Shown here: one piece after another, positions 55,189 to 63,467 of the stretch
Layout of the letters: every line of letters starts with the position of its first letter
Position numbering within the stretch: position 1 is the stretch's first letter
Assembly (NCBI RefSeq): GCF_007991735.1
Contig: NZ_BJYX01000019.1
Span: 20,490-84,489 of the forward strand
DNA: 64,000 bases
Origin: Terrabacter aerolatus
Lineage (GTDB): Bacteria; Actinomycetota; Actinomycetes; Actinomycetales; Dermatophilaceae
Reading direction: 5' to 3'
Notes under the pieces: model-generated
What the model was told of the DNA's origin: nothing
Databases searched by the model: none
The model's input: the letters and a program-made list of their open reading frames with translations, nothing else
Translations under genes and position numbers: made by a program

Positions 55189-57585
55189 GTGACTCTCACG
55201 TCCGCGGACGGCAGGCCTTCCGAGCCGGACCTCAGCTCCGACCCTTCGGCACTGCCGTCCGCCGACGTGGGCGCTTCGACGAGAGCACCGGTCCACACCA
55301 CGGGCATCGAGCTGCTCGGGACGTTGACCGGGTCCGGATATCGCAACCCCCCGTCTCTGGTGCGCCGCGCTGACGGCCAGACGGTGCAGCTCACGCCGCT
55401 GCTCTACCGGGTGCTCGAGACGATCGACGGGCAAAGGACGTACGCCGAGGTCGCCGATGAGGTCAGCCGCGCCTACGGTCGACGCCTCGCACCCCAGGAC
55501 GTCCAACAGCTCACCGAGTCGCGGTTGCGGCCGCTCGGACTGGTCCGCGGGGCCGACGGCTCCGAACCGCTCGTGAAGAAGGCGAACCCCCTGCTGGCGC
55601 TGCGGTTCCGGTGGGTGGTCTCGGACCCCGCCGTGACCCGGCGGATCACGGCGCCCTTCGCCGCCCTGTTCGCACCCGTCGTGGTCGTGACGATGCTCAT
55701 CGCCTTCGCGGTGATCTCCGGCTGGGTCCTGTTCACCAAGGGGCTCGCCTCGGCGACCCATCAGGCGTTCGACCAGCCGCTGCTGCTGGTTCTCGTCTTC
55801 GTCATCACGATCTTCTCCGCCGGCTTCCACGAGTTCGGCCACGCCTCGGCCTGCCGCTACGGCGGCGCGACCCCCGGCGCCATGGGCACCGGCCTCTACC
55901 TGGTTTGGCCGGCGTTCTACACCGACGTCACCGACAGCTACCGCCTCGGCCGTGCGGGCCGCCTCCGGGTCGACCTCGGGGGGCTCTACTTCAACGCGCT
56001 GATGACCGTGGCGATGTTCGCCGTCTGGTTCGCCACGCGCTGGGACGCCCTGCTGCTCATCCTCGCCGCCCAGCTGCTGCAGATGGTCCGCCAGCTGGCG
56101 CCCATGGTCCGCTTCGACGGCTATCACGTCCTCGCCGACCTGACCGGCGTTCCCGACCTCTCCGCGCGCATCGGGCCGACCTTGCGCAGCCTCGTCCCCG
56201 GGCGCGCGCCCGAGCCGGCGGCGACCGAGCTCAAGCGCTGGGCCAAGGTCGTCGTCACCGCCTGGGTGCTCGTCATCGTGCCCCTGCTGCTCGTGACCCT
56301 CGTGCTCATGGTCGTGGCGCTCCCGCGAGTGCTGGGAACCGCCTGGAACAGCGTGGTCAAGCACGCGCACGCCCTCACGGTCGACTGGGCCGGCGGGGAC
56401 GTCACCGGGATCGCGGTCAGGCTGCTCGCGATCCTGGCCGTCTGCCTGCCGGTGGTCGGATCCCTCATCGTGCTCGTCCGCCTCGTCAAGACCGTCATCG
56501 CCTCCCTCTGGCGTCGGACCGCCGGTCGTCCGGGGCGTCGCGCCCTGGCCGGGCTGCTGGTCGTCACAGTCGCCGCGGGTCTCGCCTGTGCGTGGTGGCC
56601 CGATGCCAACCGCTACCGTCCGGTCCAGCCCTTCGAGAAGGGCACGGTGGTCGACGGGCTGCAGACCGCGAGCTTCGCCGGGCGCACCCCTCCGCTGTCC
56701 GACGGGCAGATCGTCGAGGGACACCGTTCCGTGTGGGCGTCCACCTCGGCCCCGCCCACCAGGGACCACCCCGAGCTTGCCCTCGTCCTCGTTCCGAAGG
56801 CGGGAGCGGCCGGTCCGACCGACCCCGGTCCGACGTGGGTCTTCCCCTTCAACCGCCCCGGCGCTCCCGCAGCCGGTGACACCCAGGCGCTGGCCGTCAA
56901 CACCACCGACGGGTCGACGCTCTACGACGTCGCCTTCGCCCTGGTGTGGGCCGACGGCAGCACGGTCACCAACAGCAACGAGGCCTACGCCTTTGCCAGC
57001 TGTCGCGGATGCACGACCGTGGCCGTGGCCTTCCAGGTGGTTCTCATCACGGGGGATGCTCACGTCGCGATACCGCAGAACATCTCCGGTGCGGTCAACT
57101 ACTCCTGCGTGCAGTGCGTCACCTCTGCGCTCGCCCAGCAGCTCGTCCTCAGCGTGCCCGGAGAACTCACCCCCGCGACGAAGCAGCGCCTGAACGCCCT
57201 GTGGCAGCAGATCATGACGTTCGCGGGCACCATCGAGACCATGCCCCTCGACGAGGTCCGGTCCAAGCTCCTCGACTACGAGAACCAGATCCGGTCCGTC
57301 ATCGGCGTCGGGGCAGGCCCGGCAACACCCTCCACGACGCCCAGCACGACGCCCAGCACGACGGGGGCACCGTCCACGAACCCGACGACACCGCCCCCCG
57401 CACCGAGTGGGAGTGAGACCACCGGGGCCGATCCGGCGGAATCGTCAACCGCCGTCCCGTCCCCGTCAGGCACCACCTCGCAACCGACGGACTCGACGGC
57501 GCCGCCTGCGCCGACGGCGACCACCTCCGAGACCCCCGGCGTCACCGCGGCCACGCCTGCCGCTGACGCGACCACGACGCCATGA
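55189..57585 (+). CDS. PqqD-domain M50 zinc metalloprotease, membrane-bound
   Basis: The protein has 798 residues. Residues ~50-119 resemble a PqqD-like peptide-binding domain (LTPLLYRVLETIDGQRTYAEVADEVSRAYG). Then several membrane helices carry the zinc site: HEFGH at 214-218 and a third ligand Asp near 310 (RFDGYHVLADLTG). More helices follow, then a soluble domain (~500-660) with C605-x2-C608 and C640-x2-C643 around AVAFQVVL, and a Thr/Pro/Ser-rich tail of ~100 residues. It resembles 'putative peptide zinc metalloprotease' proteins. GTG start. It probably binds and cleaves the upstream repeat protein at the membrane. Confidence 0.87.
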   Translation: MTLTSADGRPSEPDLSSDPSALPSADVGASTRAPVHTTGIELLGTLTGSGYRNPPSLVRRADGQTVQLTPLLYRVLETIDGQRTYAEVADEVSRAYGRRLAPQDVQQLTESRLRPLGLVRGADGSEPLVKKANPLLALRFRWVVSDPAVTRRITAPFAALFAPVVVVTMLIAFAVISGWVLFTKGLASATHQAFDQPLLLVLVFVITIFSAGFHEFGHASACRYGGATPGAMGTGLYLVWPAFYTDVTDSYRLGRAGRLRVDLGGLYFNALMTVAMFAVWFATRWDALLLILAAQLLQMVRQLAPMVRFDGYHVLADLTGVPDLSARIGPTLRSLVPGRAPEPAATELKRWAKVVVTAWVLVIVPLLLVTLVLMVVALPRVLGTAWNSVVKHAHALTVDWAGGDVTGIAVRLLAILAVCLPVVGSLIVLVRLVKTVIASLWRRTAGRPGRRALAGLLVVTVAAGLACAWWPDANRYRPVQPFEKGTVVDGLQTASFAGRTPPLSDGQIVEGHRSVWASTSAPPTRDHPELALVLVPKAGAAGPTDPGPTWVFPFNRPGAPAAGDTQALAVNTTDGSTLYDVAFALVWADGSTVTNSNEAYAFASCRGCTTVAVAFQVVLITGDAHVAIPQNISGAVNYSCVQCVTSALAQQLVLSVPGELTPATKQRLNALWQQIMTFAGTIETMPLDEVRSKLLDYENQIRSVIGVGAGPATPSTTPSTTPSTTGAPSTNPTTPPPAPSGSETTGADPAESSTAVPSPSGTTSQPTDSTAPPAPTATTSETPGVTAATPAADATTTP

Positions 57586-57643
57586 GGTGAGCGCCCTCAT
57601 CCGCCTCGTGCCCTCCGGATCGGTTCGGTGCGTCATCAGGTCT

Positions 57644-57671
57644 GGCCCCCAGCTCATCCGAGCCGGGGGCC
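57644..57671 (+). terminator. Intrinsic terminator after the M50 gene
   Basis: A 12-bp stem with one mismatch (GGCCCCCAGCTC / GAGCCGGGGGCC), a 4-nt loop and TTTCCC after it. It ends the two-gene unit before the DPA operon. Confidence 0.8.
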
Positions 57672-57776
57672 TTTCCCGTGTCCGGCGGCGTCCCTGCACC
57701 CGGGGCGGTTCAGCGTCCTTCCAGCATCGGCGGCGACGATCGCTGAAGCTCAGTCCAGAGCCGGATCGAGGTGCAC

Positions 57777-58961
57777 ATGGGTGCCTTGCGGGTCGGCCGA
57801 CCCTCCCGTCGGAACGTTGCAACCAGTCGGCGTCGGCGCGTGGTCAGGCGCGTCGCCGCCGTGGTCGTCGCTGTGCTCGTCGTGGCTGTGGGCGTGTCCT
57901 ACGGGCAGGCGCTGCTGGCGCCCGGTGATGCTCCGTTGACCGTCCGCACGGTCGAGTGGGTGCGCGACAACGGCGGTGCCGGCGTCGTCGATGCCGTGGA
58001 GAACTGGTGGTTCACCCGCAACCCTCCGCCCAACGCCGCACCCGACCCGTCGGCGCTGCCCGACCTCCCCCCGCCTCAGGCCGGCACCCGGGCGGCGGGA
58101 ACCAGCCACCCCGGCAGGCCCGGTACTACCAGCGGGCCGCCCACCGTCACGATCCCCAGCGGCATCACGCCGGTCGCCCGTGAGGGCGTCTGGGTGCCGG
58201 GTCGTCTCGACCGCCAGGGCCTGCCCGCCATGTTCACCACCTTCGTGCAACCGGATCCGACACACGCGAGCGTCGTGGCGGCCGTGGCCTGGATCCGTGC
58301 GTCGGACACGGTCGGGCACCTCGTCGCGGGCACCACCCAACCCGGCGGCGACGGCTGGCCCGACGGGGCGCGCGTCGCTCCGGGAGACGTGTCGTCCCTG
58401 GTGGCGACGTTCAACTCCGGGTGGCGTTTCAAGGACCTGCTCGGGGGATTCTACGAGAACGGCCGCTACTCGCACTCCTTGCAGACGGGGGCTGGCTCGG
58501 TCGTCATCGACCGGACCGGGCGGGTGACCGTCGGCCAGTGGGGACGCGACGTCACGATGTCGCCGTCGGTCGTCGCGGTGCGCCAGAACCTGCACCTCAT
58601 CGTCGACGCGGGGGCGGCGGAACCGGGGATCGCCGATGCCAGCGGGCCGTGGGGGGTGTCGAAGAACCAACGCCAGTTCACGTGGCGGTCCGGTCTCGGG
58701 ATCGACGCCCACGGCAACCTCATCTACGTCGCGGGCGACGGGATGACCTTGAAGATGCTGACGGCAGCGCTGGTCGCCGCGAAGGCCACGAGGGCCGTCG
58801 AGCTCGACATGCACACGAACATGGTGTTCTTCGCGCGCTGGGCGCCCACCGCGGCCAACGGCCCGGTGTCACCGGCGAAGCTGCTGCCGACCATGCCCTC
58901 TCGCGCGGACCGCTACATCGCGCCGGACCAGCGCGACTTCTTCTACGTGACCCTGCGCTGA
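57777..58961 (+). CDS. Phosphodiester glycosidase-like (NAGPA family) membrane-anchored protein
   Basis: The protein has 394 residues. A basic start and one membrane helix (VVRRVAAVVVAVLVVAVGVSYGQALL) anchor it. A Pro-rich linker leads to a domain with FNSGWRFKDLLGGFYENGRY, WGRDVTMSPSVVAVRQNLHLIVD, TWRSGLGIDAHGNLIYVAG and AVELDMHTNMVFFARW, the pattern of the DUF2233/NAGPA phosphodiester glycosidase fold. These cleave sugar-phosphodiester bonds. ATG 57777 with GAGG 5 nt upstream is chosen over GTG 57771. It overlaps ubiA by 1 nt, so it probably acts on the surface polymer that the DPA genes help build. Confidence 0.72.
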   Translation: MGALRVGRPSRRNVATSRRRRVVRRVAAVVVAVLVVAVGVSYGQALLAPGDAPLTVRTVEWVRDNGGAGVVDAVENWWFTRNPPPNAAPDPSALPDLPPPQAGTRAAGTSHPGRPGTTSGPPTVTIPSGITPVAREGVWVPGRLDRQGLPAMFTTFVQPDPTHASVVAAVAWIRASDTVGHLVAGTTQPGGDGWPDGARVAPGDVSSLVATFNSGWRFKDLLGGFYENGRYSHSLQTGAGSVVIDRTGRVTVGQWGRDVTMSPSVVAVRQNLHLIVDAGAAEPGIADASGPWGVSKNQRQFTWRSGLGIDAHGNLIYVAGDGMTLKMLTAALVAAKATRAVELDMHTNMVFFARWAPTAANGPVSPAKLLPTMPSRADRYIAPDQRDFFYVTLR

Positions 58962-59848
58962 TGGCGACGGTGAGCGCGAGGCGCGGCCCGTCGCTGGTCC
59001 TCAGCCTGGTCCAGCTGGGCCGCCCGAGGCAGTGGCTGCGCAACGTGCTCGTCGCTGCCGTGCCGATCGCCGCAGGCACGATCCTGCACCGGGACGTGCT
59101 CGTGGCCACGGCCCAGGCGTTCCTCGCCTTCACCCTGGCCGCGAGTGCGACCTACTGCCTCAACGACGTGCTCGACGCCGACGCCGACGCGCGCCACCCG
59201 ACCAAGCGCAACCGGCCGGTCGCGTCGGGACGGGTGACCCCGCTCCAGGCTGTCGCGGCAGCGGCACTGCTGGCCCTGGCCGCCGTCGCGGTGAGCGGGT
59301 CCGGATCGCTTCGCTGGGTGGTCACGGGCTACCTCGTCCTGTCCGTCGCGTACTCGACGGCGCTCAAGCACCAGGCGGTGCTGGAGCTCGCCCTGGTGTC
59401 GGCCGGCTTCCTGCTCCGCGCCATCGCCGGTGGAGCCGCCACCGGAACCTCCATCAGCCGCTGGTTCCTCATCGTCACCGGCTTCGCGTCGCTCTTCGTC
59501 GTCATCGGCAAGCGGCTGTCGGAGCTGGTCAGCGTCGGCCTCGAGGACCGGACGCGGCGGGCCCTCGGGTCCTACACGCAGAGCTACCTGCGGATGATGT
59601 TCGGCGTCTGCGGGGCGGTCACCGTGACGGCATACTGCCTGTGGGCCTTCGGGCTCGGTACGGCGCCCAGCCAAGGCGTCTTCGCGGGTGTCTCGGTCGT
59701 ACCGCTCGTCCTCCTGATCATGCGCTACTCCCTCGACGCAGACCTCGGGAGGGCGCAGGAGCCCGAGCAGGTCATGCTCCACGACCACGTGCTGCAGGCC
59801 CTCGGGGCCATCTGGTTCGCGTGCTTCTGGCTGGCGGCCATGTCATGA
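58961..59848 (+). CDS. ubiA: Decaprenyl-phosphate phosphoribosyltransferase (UbiA family)
   Basis: This 295-residue protein is close to the mycobacterial Rv3806c enzyme in length. The UbiA motifs are NDVLDADADARHPTKRNRPVASG and YSTALKHQAVLELALVSAGFLLRAIAGGAATG, followed by SRWFLIVTGFASLFVVIGKR and SYTQSYLRM. It transfers 5-phosphoribosyl from PRPP to decaprenyl phosphate, the first step to decaprenylphosphoryl-arabinose. About nine membrane helices. It overlaps both neighbours: 1 nt with the glycosidase gene and 4 nt (ATGA) with dprE1. Confidence 0.93.
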   Translation: MATVSARRGPSLVLSLVQLGRPRQWLRNVLVAAVPIAAGTILHRDVLVATAQAFLAFTLAASATYCLNDVLDADADARHPTKRNRPVASGRVTPLQAVAAAALLALAAVAVSGSGSLRWVVTGYLVLSVAYSTALKHQAVLELALVSAGFLLRAIAGGAATGTSISRWFLIVTGFASLFVVIGKRLSELVSVGLEDRTRRALGSYTQSYLRMMFGVCGAVTVTAYCLWAFGLGTAPSQGVFAGVSVVPLVLLIMRYSLDADLGRAQEPEQVMLHDHVLQALGAIWFACFWLAAMS

Positions 59849-61251
59849 GGCTGGCCCGTGGCGACGGTGCCGAGGGGGCGGACGCTGGCGATTCGCCCGC
59901 GGCCCCCGTCGTGCAGGAGCTGACCGGCTGGGGCCGGACCGCGCCCACGGTGGCGCACGTCGCAGCGCCCTCGACCGTCACCGACGTGTCCCGGTTCGTC
60001 GCCGAGAGCGGATCGCGAGGCGTCATCGTCCGGGGGCTGGGACGCAGCTACGGCGATGCGGCCCAGAACGCAGGCGGTCTCGTGCTGCGACTCGGTGCCT
60101 TCGACGAGATCGGGCCGGTGGACCCTGAGACGGGACTCGTCACGTGCGGTGCCGGAGTCAGCCTCGACCGGCTCCTGCGGGAGGTGCTGCCGCGCGGCTG
60201 GTTCGTCCCGGTCACCCCTGGCACCCGTCAGGTCAGCCTGGGTGGCGCCGTCGCGGCCGACGTGCACGGCAAGAACCACCACCGTGACGGCAGCCTGTCG
60301 GCGCATGTCGCCGCGCTCACCCTCGTCGACGGCCGCGGCGTCGTGCGCAGGCTCACGCCCTCGGACGACCTCTTCTGGTCGGTGCCGGGTGGGATGGGAC
60401 TGACGGGGGTTGTCCTCGAGGTGACGCTGCGCCTCATCCGCGTCGAGTCGAGCCTCATGCAGGTCGACACGACCCGCACCGGCTCGCTCGACGAGACGAT
60501 GGCCGTCCTGGCGGAGTCGGACCGGACGAGCCGGTACACGGTGGCCTGGGTCGACTGCCTGGCGCGTGGCTCGGCCAGAGGGCGTGGAGTCGTCACCGCG
60601 GGCGACCACGCGACGAGCGAGCAGGCGGGGGAGCATGCGGGGGGCCAGACACGCGGGAGCCTGTCGCGGGCGCTCGGGCGCCGGCCGCTCCCGGCTCCGC
60701 CATGGGCTCCGTCCGGTGCGCTCAACCTGGTCACCGTCGGCCTGTTCAACGAGGCGTACCACCGCAGGGCCCCGCGGGCGACCCGTCGCAGCCTCGAGGG
60801 TGTCGGGACCTTCTTCCATCCGCTCGACGTCGTCGACGGGTGGAACCGGATCTACGGCTCGCGCGGCTTCGTGCAGCACCAGTTCGCGGTCGAGGACCCG
60901 GAGTGCGTGAGGCGCGTCGTCGGCAGGCTCTCGGATCGCCGGGCGCCGACGTTCCTGTGCGTGCTCAAGCGCTTGGGGCCGGCGGGGAGGGGGCCGCTGT
61001 CGTTCCCGTCACCCGGGTGGACGCTCGCGGTCGACCTCCCTGTCAGCGACTCGCTGGGCGACCTGCTCGACGAGCTCGATGCCGACGTGCTCGCGAGCGG
61101 GGGACGGGTCTATCTGGCCAAGGACTCACGACTCCGACCCGAGTCGGTCGCCCTGATGTATCCCCGTCTCGACGAATGGCGTTCCCTGCGTGACGAGCTC
61201 GACCCCGAGCACGTCTTCCAGTCCGACCTCTCACGGAGGCTGAACCTATGA
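59845..61251 (+). CDS. dprE1: Decaprenylphosphoryl-beta-D-ribose 2'-oxidase DprE1
   Basis: The protein has 468 residues. Motifs match mycobacterial DprE1: LTGWGRTAP, RGLGRSYGDAAQN, PGTRQVSLGGAVAADVHGKNHH (with the His that carries FAD), the PGGMGLTG loop, FFHPLDVVDGWNRIYG and LAKDSR with the active-site Lys. Within PGWTLAVDLPV the position of the mycobacterial benzothiazinone-target Cys387 is Ala. It oxidises decaprenylphosphoryl-ribose at C2'. An insert of ~25 residues after residue 245 is Gly/Glu/Thr-rich. ATG 59845 overlaps the ubiA stop; the longer frame from 59032 is the ubiA shadow. Confidence 0.95.
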   Translation: MRLARGDGAEGADAGDSPAAPVVQELTGWGRTAPTVAHVAAPSTVTDVSRFVAESGSRGVIVRGLGRSYGDAAQNAGGLVLRLGAFDEIGPVDPETGLVTCGAGVSLDRLLREVLPRGWFVPVTPGTRQVSLGGAVAADVHGKNHHRDGSLSAHVAALTLVDGRGVVRRLTPSDDLFWSVPGGMGLTGVVLEVTLRLIRVESSLMQVDTTRTGSLDETMAVLAESDRTSRYTVAWVDCLARGSARGRGVVTAGDHATSEQAGEHAGGQTRGSLSRALGRRPLPAPPWAPSGALNLVTVGLFNEAYHRRAPRATRRSLEGVGTFFHPLDVVDGWNRIYGSRGFVQHQFAVEDPECVRRVVGRLSDRRAPTFLCVLKRLGPAGRGPLSFPSPGWTLAVDLPVSDSLGDLLDELDADVLASGGRVYLAKDSRLRPESVALMYPRLDEWRSLRDELDPEHVFQSDLSRRLNL

Positions 61252-62009
61252 TCAACGCCGTCGGCGCGCCGCAGTCGATGCTCGTCATCGGGGCCACGAG
61301 CGACATCGCCAGGGCCACGGTCACGCAGCTGGCGAGTGCGGGGCGTCTGCAGCGGGTCGTGCTGGCGGGCCGGAGCGGCGCGGCCCTCGATGCCGAGGTG
61401 GAGCGGGTGCGCCGGCTCGGCGTGCCGCTCGTGACCAGTCACCACTTCGAGGCCCGGGATCGCGCGGGGCACGAGCAGGTCGTGGCAGACGCGTTCGACG
61501 CCGGCGAGATCGACGTGGTCCTCATCTGCTTCGGGGTCCTGCCGGACGAGGACCGGGTCCGGGCAGAGCCGCTCGCGGCAGCCGAGGTCGTCGACATCAA
61601 CTTCACCGCCGTCGTCACCACGCTGCTCGCGTCGGCGAAGCACCAGCGCGCCCAGGGCCACGGCGTCATCGTCGTGCTCTCGTCCGCGGCCGCGGTGCGG
61701 GGCAGGGCCTCGAACGCCGTCTACGGCTCGACGAAGGCGGGGGTCGACGCGTTGGCCAGCGGGCTCGGTGACGCACTCCAGTCGACGGGGGTCTCGGTGG
61801 TCGTGGTCCGTCCCGGCTTCGTGCGCACCCGGATGACAGCCGGCCTCCGCCCGGCGCCGCTGGCCGTGACCCCGCAGGACGTGGCCGAGGCCATCGCCGC
61901 CAACCTTACCCTGGGGTCTCGCACCATCTGGGTCCCGACCTCGATGGGGTGGGTCATGGGGGCGCTCGCGGTGACGCCGCGCGCTCTCTTCCGCCGGCTG
62001 CCGATCTGA
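61248..62009 (+). CDS. dprE2: Decaprenylphosphoryl-2-keto-ribose reductase DprE2
   Basis: This 253-residue short-chain dehydrogenase has a Rossmann start MLVIGATSDIARATV, NFTAVVTTLL, catalytic Ser in VVLSSAAAVRG and Tyr-Lys in VYGSTKAGVDAL. The context and pattern match DprE2, which reduces the keto intermediate to decaprenylphosphoryl-arabinose. It overlaps dprE1 by 4 nt. A strong hairpin about 75 bp after the stop ends the operon. Confidence 0.93.
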   Translation: MINAVGAPQSMLVIGATSDIARATVTQLASAGRLQRVVLAGRSGAALDAEVERVRRLGVPLVTSHHFEARDRAGHEQVVADAFDAGEIDVVLICFGVLPDEDRVRAEPLAAAEVVDINFTAVVTTLLASAKHQRAQGHGVIVVLSSAAAVRGRASNAVYGSTKAGVDALASGLGDALQSTGVSVVVVRPGFVRTRMTAGLRPAPLAVTPQDVAEAIAANLTLGSRTIWVPTSMGWVMGALAVTPRALFRRLPI

Positions 62010-62084
62010 CGGTCCGGGACTCCGCGCCGGGCGAGCAGGTCGGGGTGGGCGCGAGCACCGACGTGCAGAGGCCCCCGGAACGGG

Positions 62085-62123
62085 CGAAGGAGCCCGCCTG
62101 CGCGCGCAGGACGGGCTCCTTCG
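62085..62123 (+). terminator. dprE2 terminator hairpin
   Basis: Perfect 12-bp arms CGAAGGAGCCCG / CGGGCTCCTTCG enclose a 15-nt loop that is itself nearly self-complementary (CCTGCGCGCGCAGG), so the fold could be extended. It lies 76-114 bp after the dprE2 stop. Confidence 0.75.
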
Positions 62124-62194
62124 AGGCTGGTGCGGATGGGGGGGTGCGTGCCAGCCGTGGGGGTGTTACAGGTGTGACACTAATGAAGCTGTCG

Positions 62195-62255
62195 CCACAT
62201 GTACGGACTTTCGACAAATTTGTGACGAGAAAATTCGGAATAGCGGTACATGGGG
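62195..62255. promoter_or_regulatory. AT-rich block flanked by inverted CCACATGTACGG arms
   Basis: CCACATGTACGG (62195-62206) and CGGTACATGGGG (62244-62255) match as inverted repeats at 10 of 12 positions and flank ~37 bp of AT-rich DNA (AAATTTG, GAGAAAATTC). It is a likely promoter/operator of the APH-fold gene at 62337; the regulator is unknown. Confidence 0.45.
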
Positions 62256-62336
62256 CATTTGTGGAATGCCGTGTGGCCGGCCACGGGCCGCTCCACCACC
62301 CCCGCCGCGACCGTCCCGATCTGGCACAGTGACCCG

Positions 62337-63467
62337 GTGAGTGAGACCCGGACAGCGGTGGGCCAGAACCTCGTGAGCGAGACCGTGTCGGTCGCCGCCG
62401 ACCTCGTGGGCGCCCCGCTGCGCGTCGTCGGCGCGCCCTTTCCCGGAAGTCGACGCACGCTCGTCGTGCGCGTCCTCGACGGTGCGGGCCGGTCGTTCGT
62501 CGTCAAGCGCTACGTCACCGACGAGGGGCGCGAGGCGTATGCCCGCGAGGCGTCCGCGCTCGCGGCGATGACCGGCTTCGCGCAGACGCCGACGCTCGTG
62601 GCCGAGTCCACCGACCCGCGCCTCGTCGTCATGGGCGACCTCGGCGACGGTGGGCACCTGGCCGACGCGCTGCTCGGTGACGACGCCGACCGGGCCGTGA
62701 CCACCCTCTCGGGGTGGGCCTCGGCCGTCGCGGGACTGCACACCGAGGGACGCCGGGTGCGTGACACCTTCGAGGCGGGCGTCCGGTCGCGCTCGTCGGA
62801 GCCGGTCGAGCTCGACTACCTCCCGGGCCAGCTCGCCGAGGCCGTCCCGGCGTGGGCACGGCTGGCCGCCGCCCTCGACGTCACGGCGCCCGCCGGGGTG
62901 TTCGACGTGCTCGCGACGGTGCCGGACCGGTTCCGCGTCGACGCCTCGAGCCTCTCTGCAGCCGACATGTGCCCCGACAACAACCTCGTCCGCGACGCCG
63001 GCCTCGTCCTGCTCGACTTCGAGTTCGCCCTGTGGCGGCCGATCGCCTGGGATGCGGCATACCTCAGGGTGCCGTGGCCGACGTGCTGGTGCGCCTGGTC
63101 GCTCGAGGCGGCGGCCGCGGAGCTGGCCCTGGGCCGGTGGCGTGAGGCGGTGGCCGTCGAGTGGCCCGCCACGCTGGGTGCCGACTTCGACCACGACCTG
63201 GATCTGGCGACGGAGGCGTGGGCCTGGCTCGCGGGCAGCTGGTGTCTCACCGGTCTCGTCGACGAGGAGCCAGCGCGGGTCAACCCCGTCAAGCCGATGC
63301 CACGCATGCCGGACCCAGTGCTCCGCTTCCTGCGCACCGCTGCGGCGGGTCGGGCGCTGCCCGAGCTGGCCGAGATGGCGCTGCGGCTGTCGCGGGCCGT
63401 CGAGACGACGTATGCCGCCGGCGACGTGCCGCTGGCTCCCGCGTTCTCGCGTGGTGCGTTCCGGTGA
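62337..63467 (+). CDS. APH-fold phosphotransferase-like protein
   Basis: The protein has 376 residues. A protein-kinase-like fold is suggested by SFVVKRY (ATP Lys), then the catalytic loop ADMCPDNNLVRDAGLVLLDFEFALW, which parallels H-x-D-x4-N ... D-F-E of aminoglycoside/choline kinases, although the usual His is Met (MCPDNN). Substrates could be a small alcohol, sugar or antibiotic. GTG 62337 is chosen as the start; the frame upstream lies in the intergenic region. It overlaps the following acetyltransferase gene by 4 nt (GTGA), so the two probably act together. Confidence 0.75.
   Translation: MSETRTAVGQNLVSETVSVAADLVGAPLRVVGAPFPGSRRTLVVRVLDGAGRSFVVKRYVTDEGREAYAREASALAAMTGFAQTPTLVAESTDPRLVVMGDLGDGGHLADALLGDDADRAVTTLSGWASAVAGLHTEGRRVRDTFEAGVRSRSSEPVELDYLPGQLAEAVPAWARLAAALDVTAPAGVFDVLATVPDRFRVDASSLSAADMCPDNNLVRDAGLVLLDFEFALWRPIAWDAAYLRVPWPTCWCAWSLEAAAAELALGRWREAVAVEWPATLGADFDHDLDLATEAWAWLAGSWCLTGLVDEEPARVNPVKPMPRMPDPVLRFLRTAAAGRALPELAEMALRLSRAVETTYAAGDVPLAPAFSRGAFR

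Larger units (their letters stand above)
62010..62336. other. Intergenic region between dprE2 and the APH-fold gene
   Basis: This 327-bp stretch holds the dprE2 terminator and, further on, an AT-rich block (62195-62255) that is unusual for this genome and probably carries the next promoter. A short frame 62182-62332 (MKLSPHVRTFDKF...) is open there, but it covers the AT-rich block and I do not call it a gene. Nothing else is seen. Confidence 0.55.

Noticed and set aside
62182..62332. Small frame beginning MKLSPHVRTFDKF in the intergenic region after dprE2
   Set aside because: It covers an AT-rich probable promoter and ends just before the next gene. There is no ribosome site and no recognisable family.
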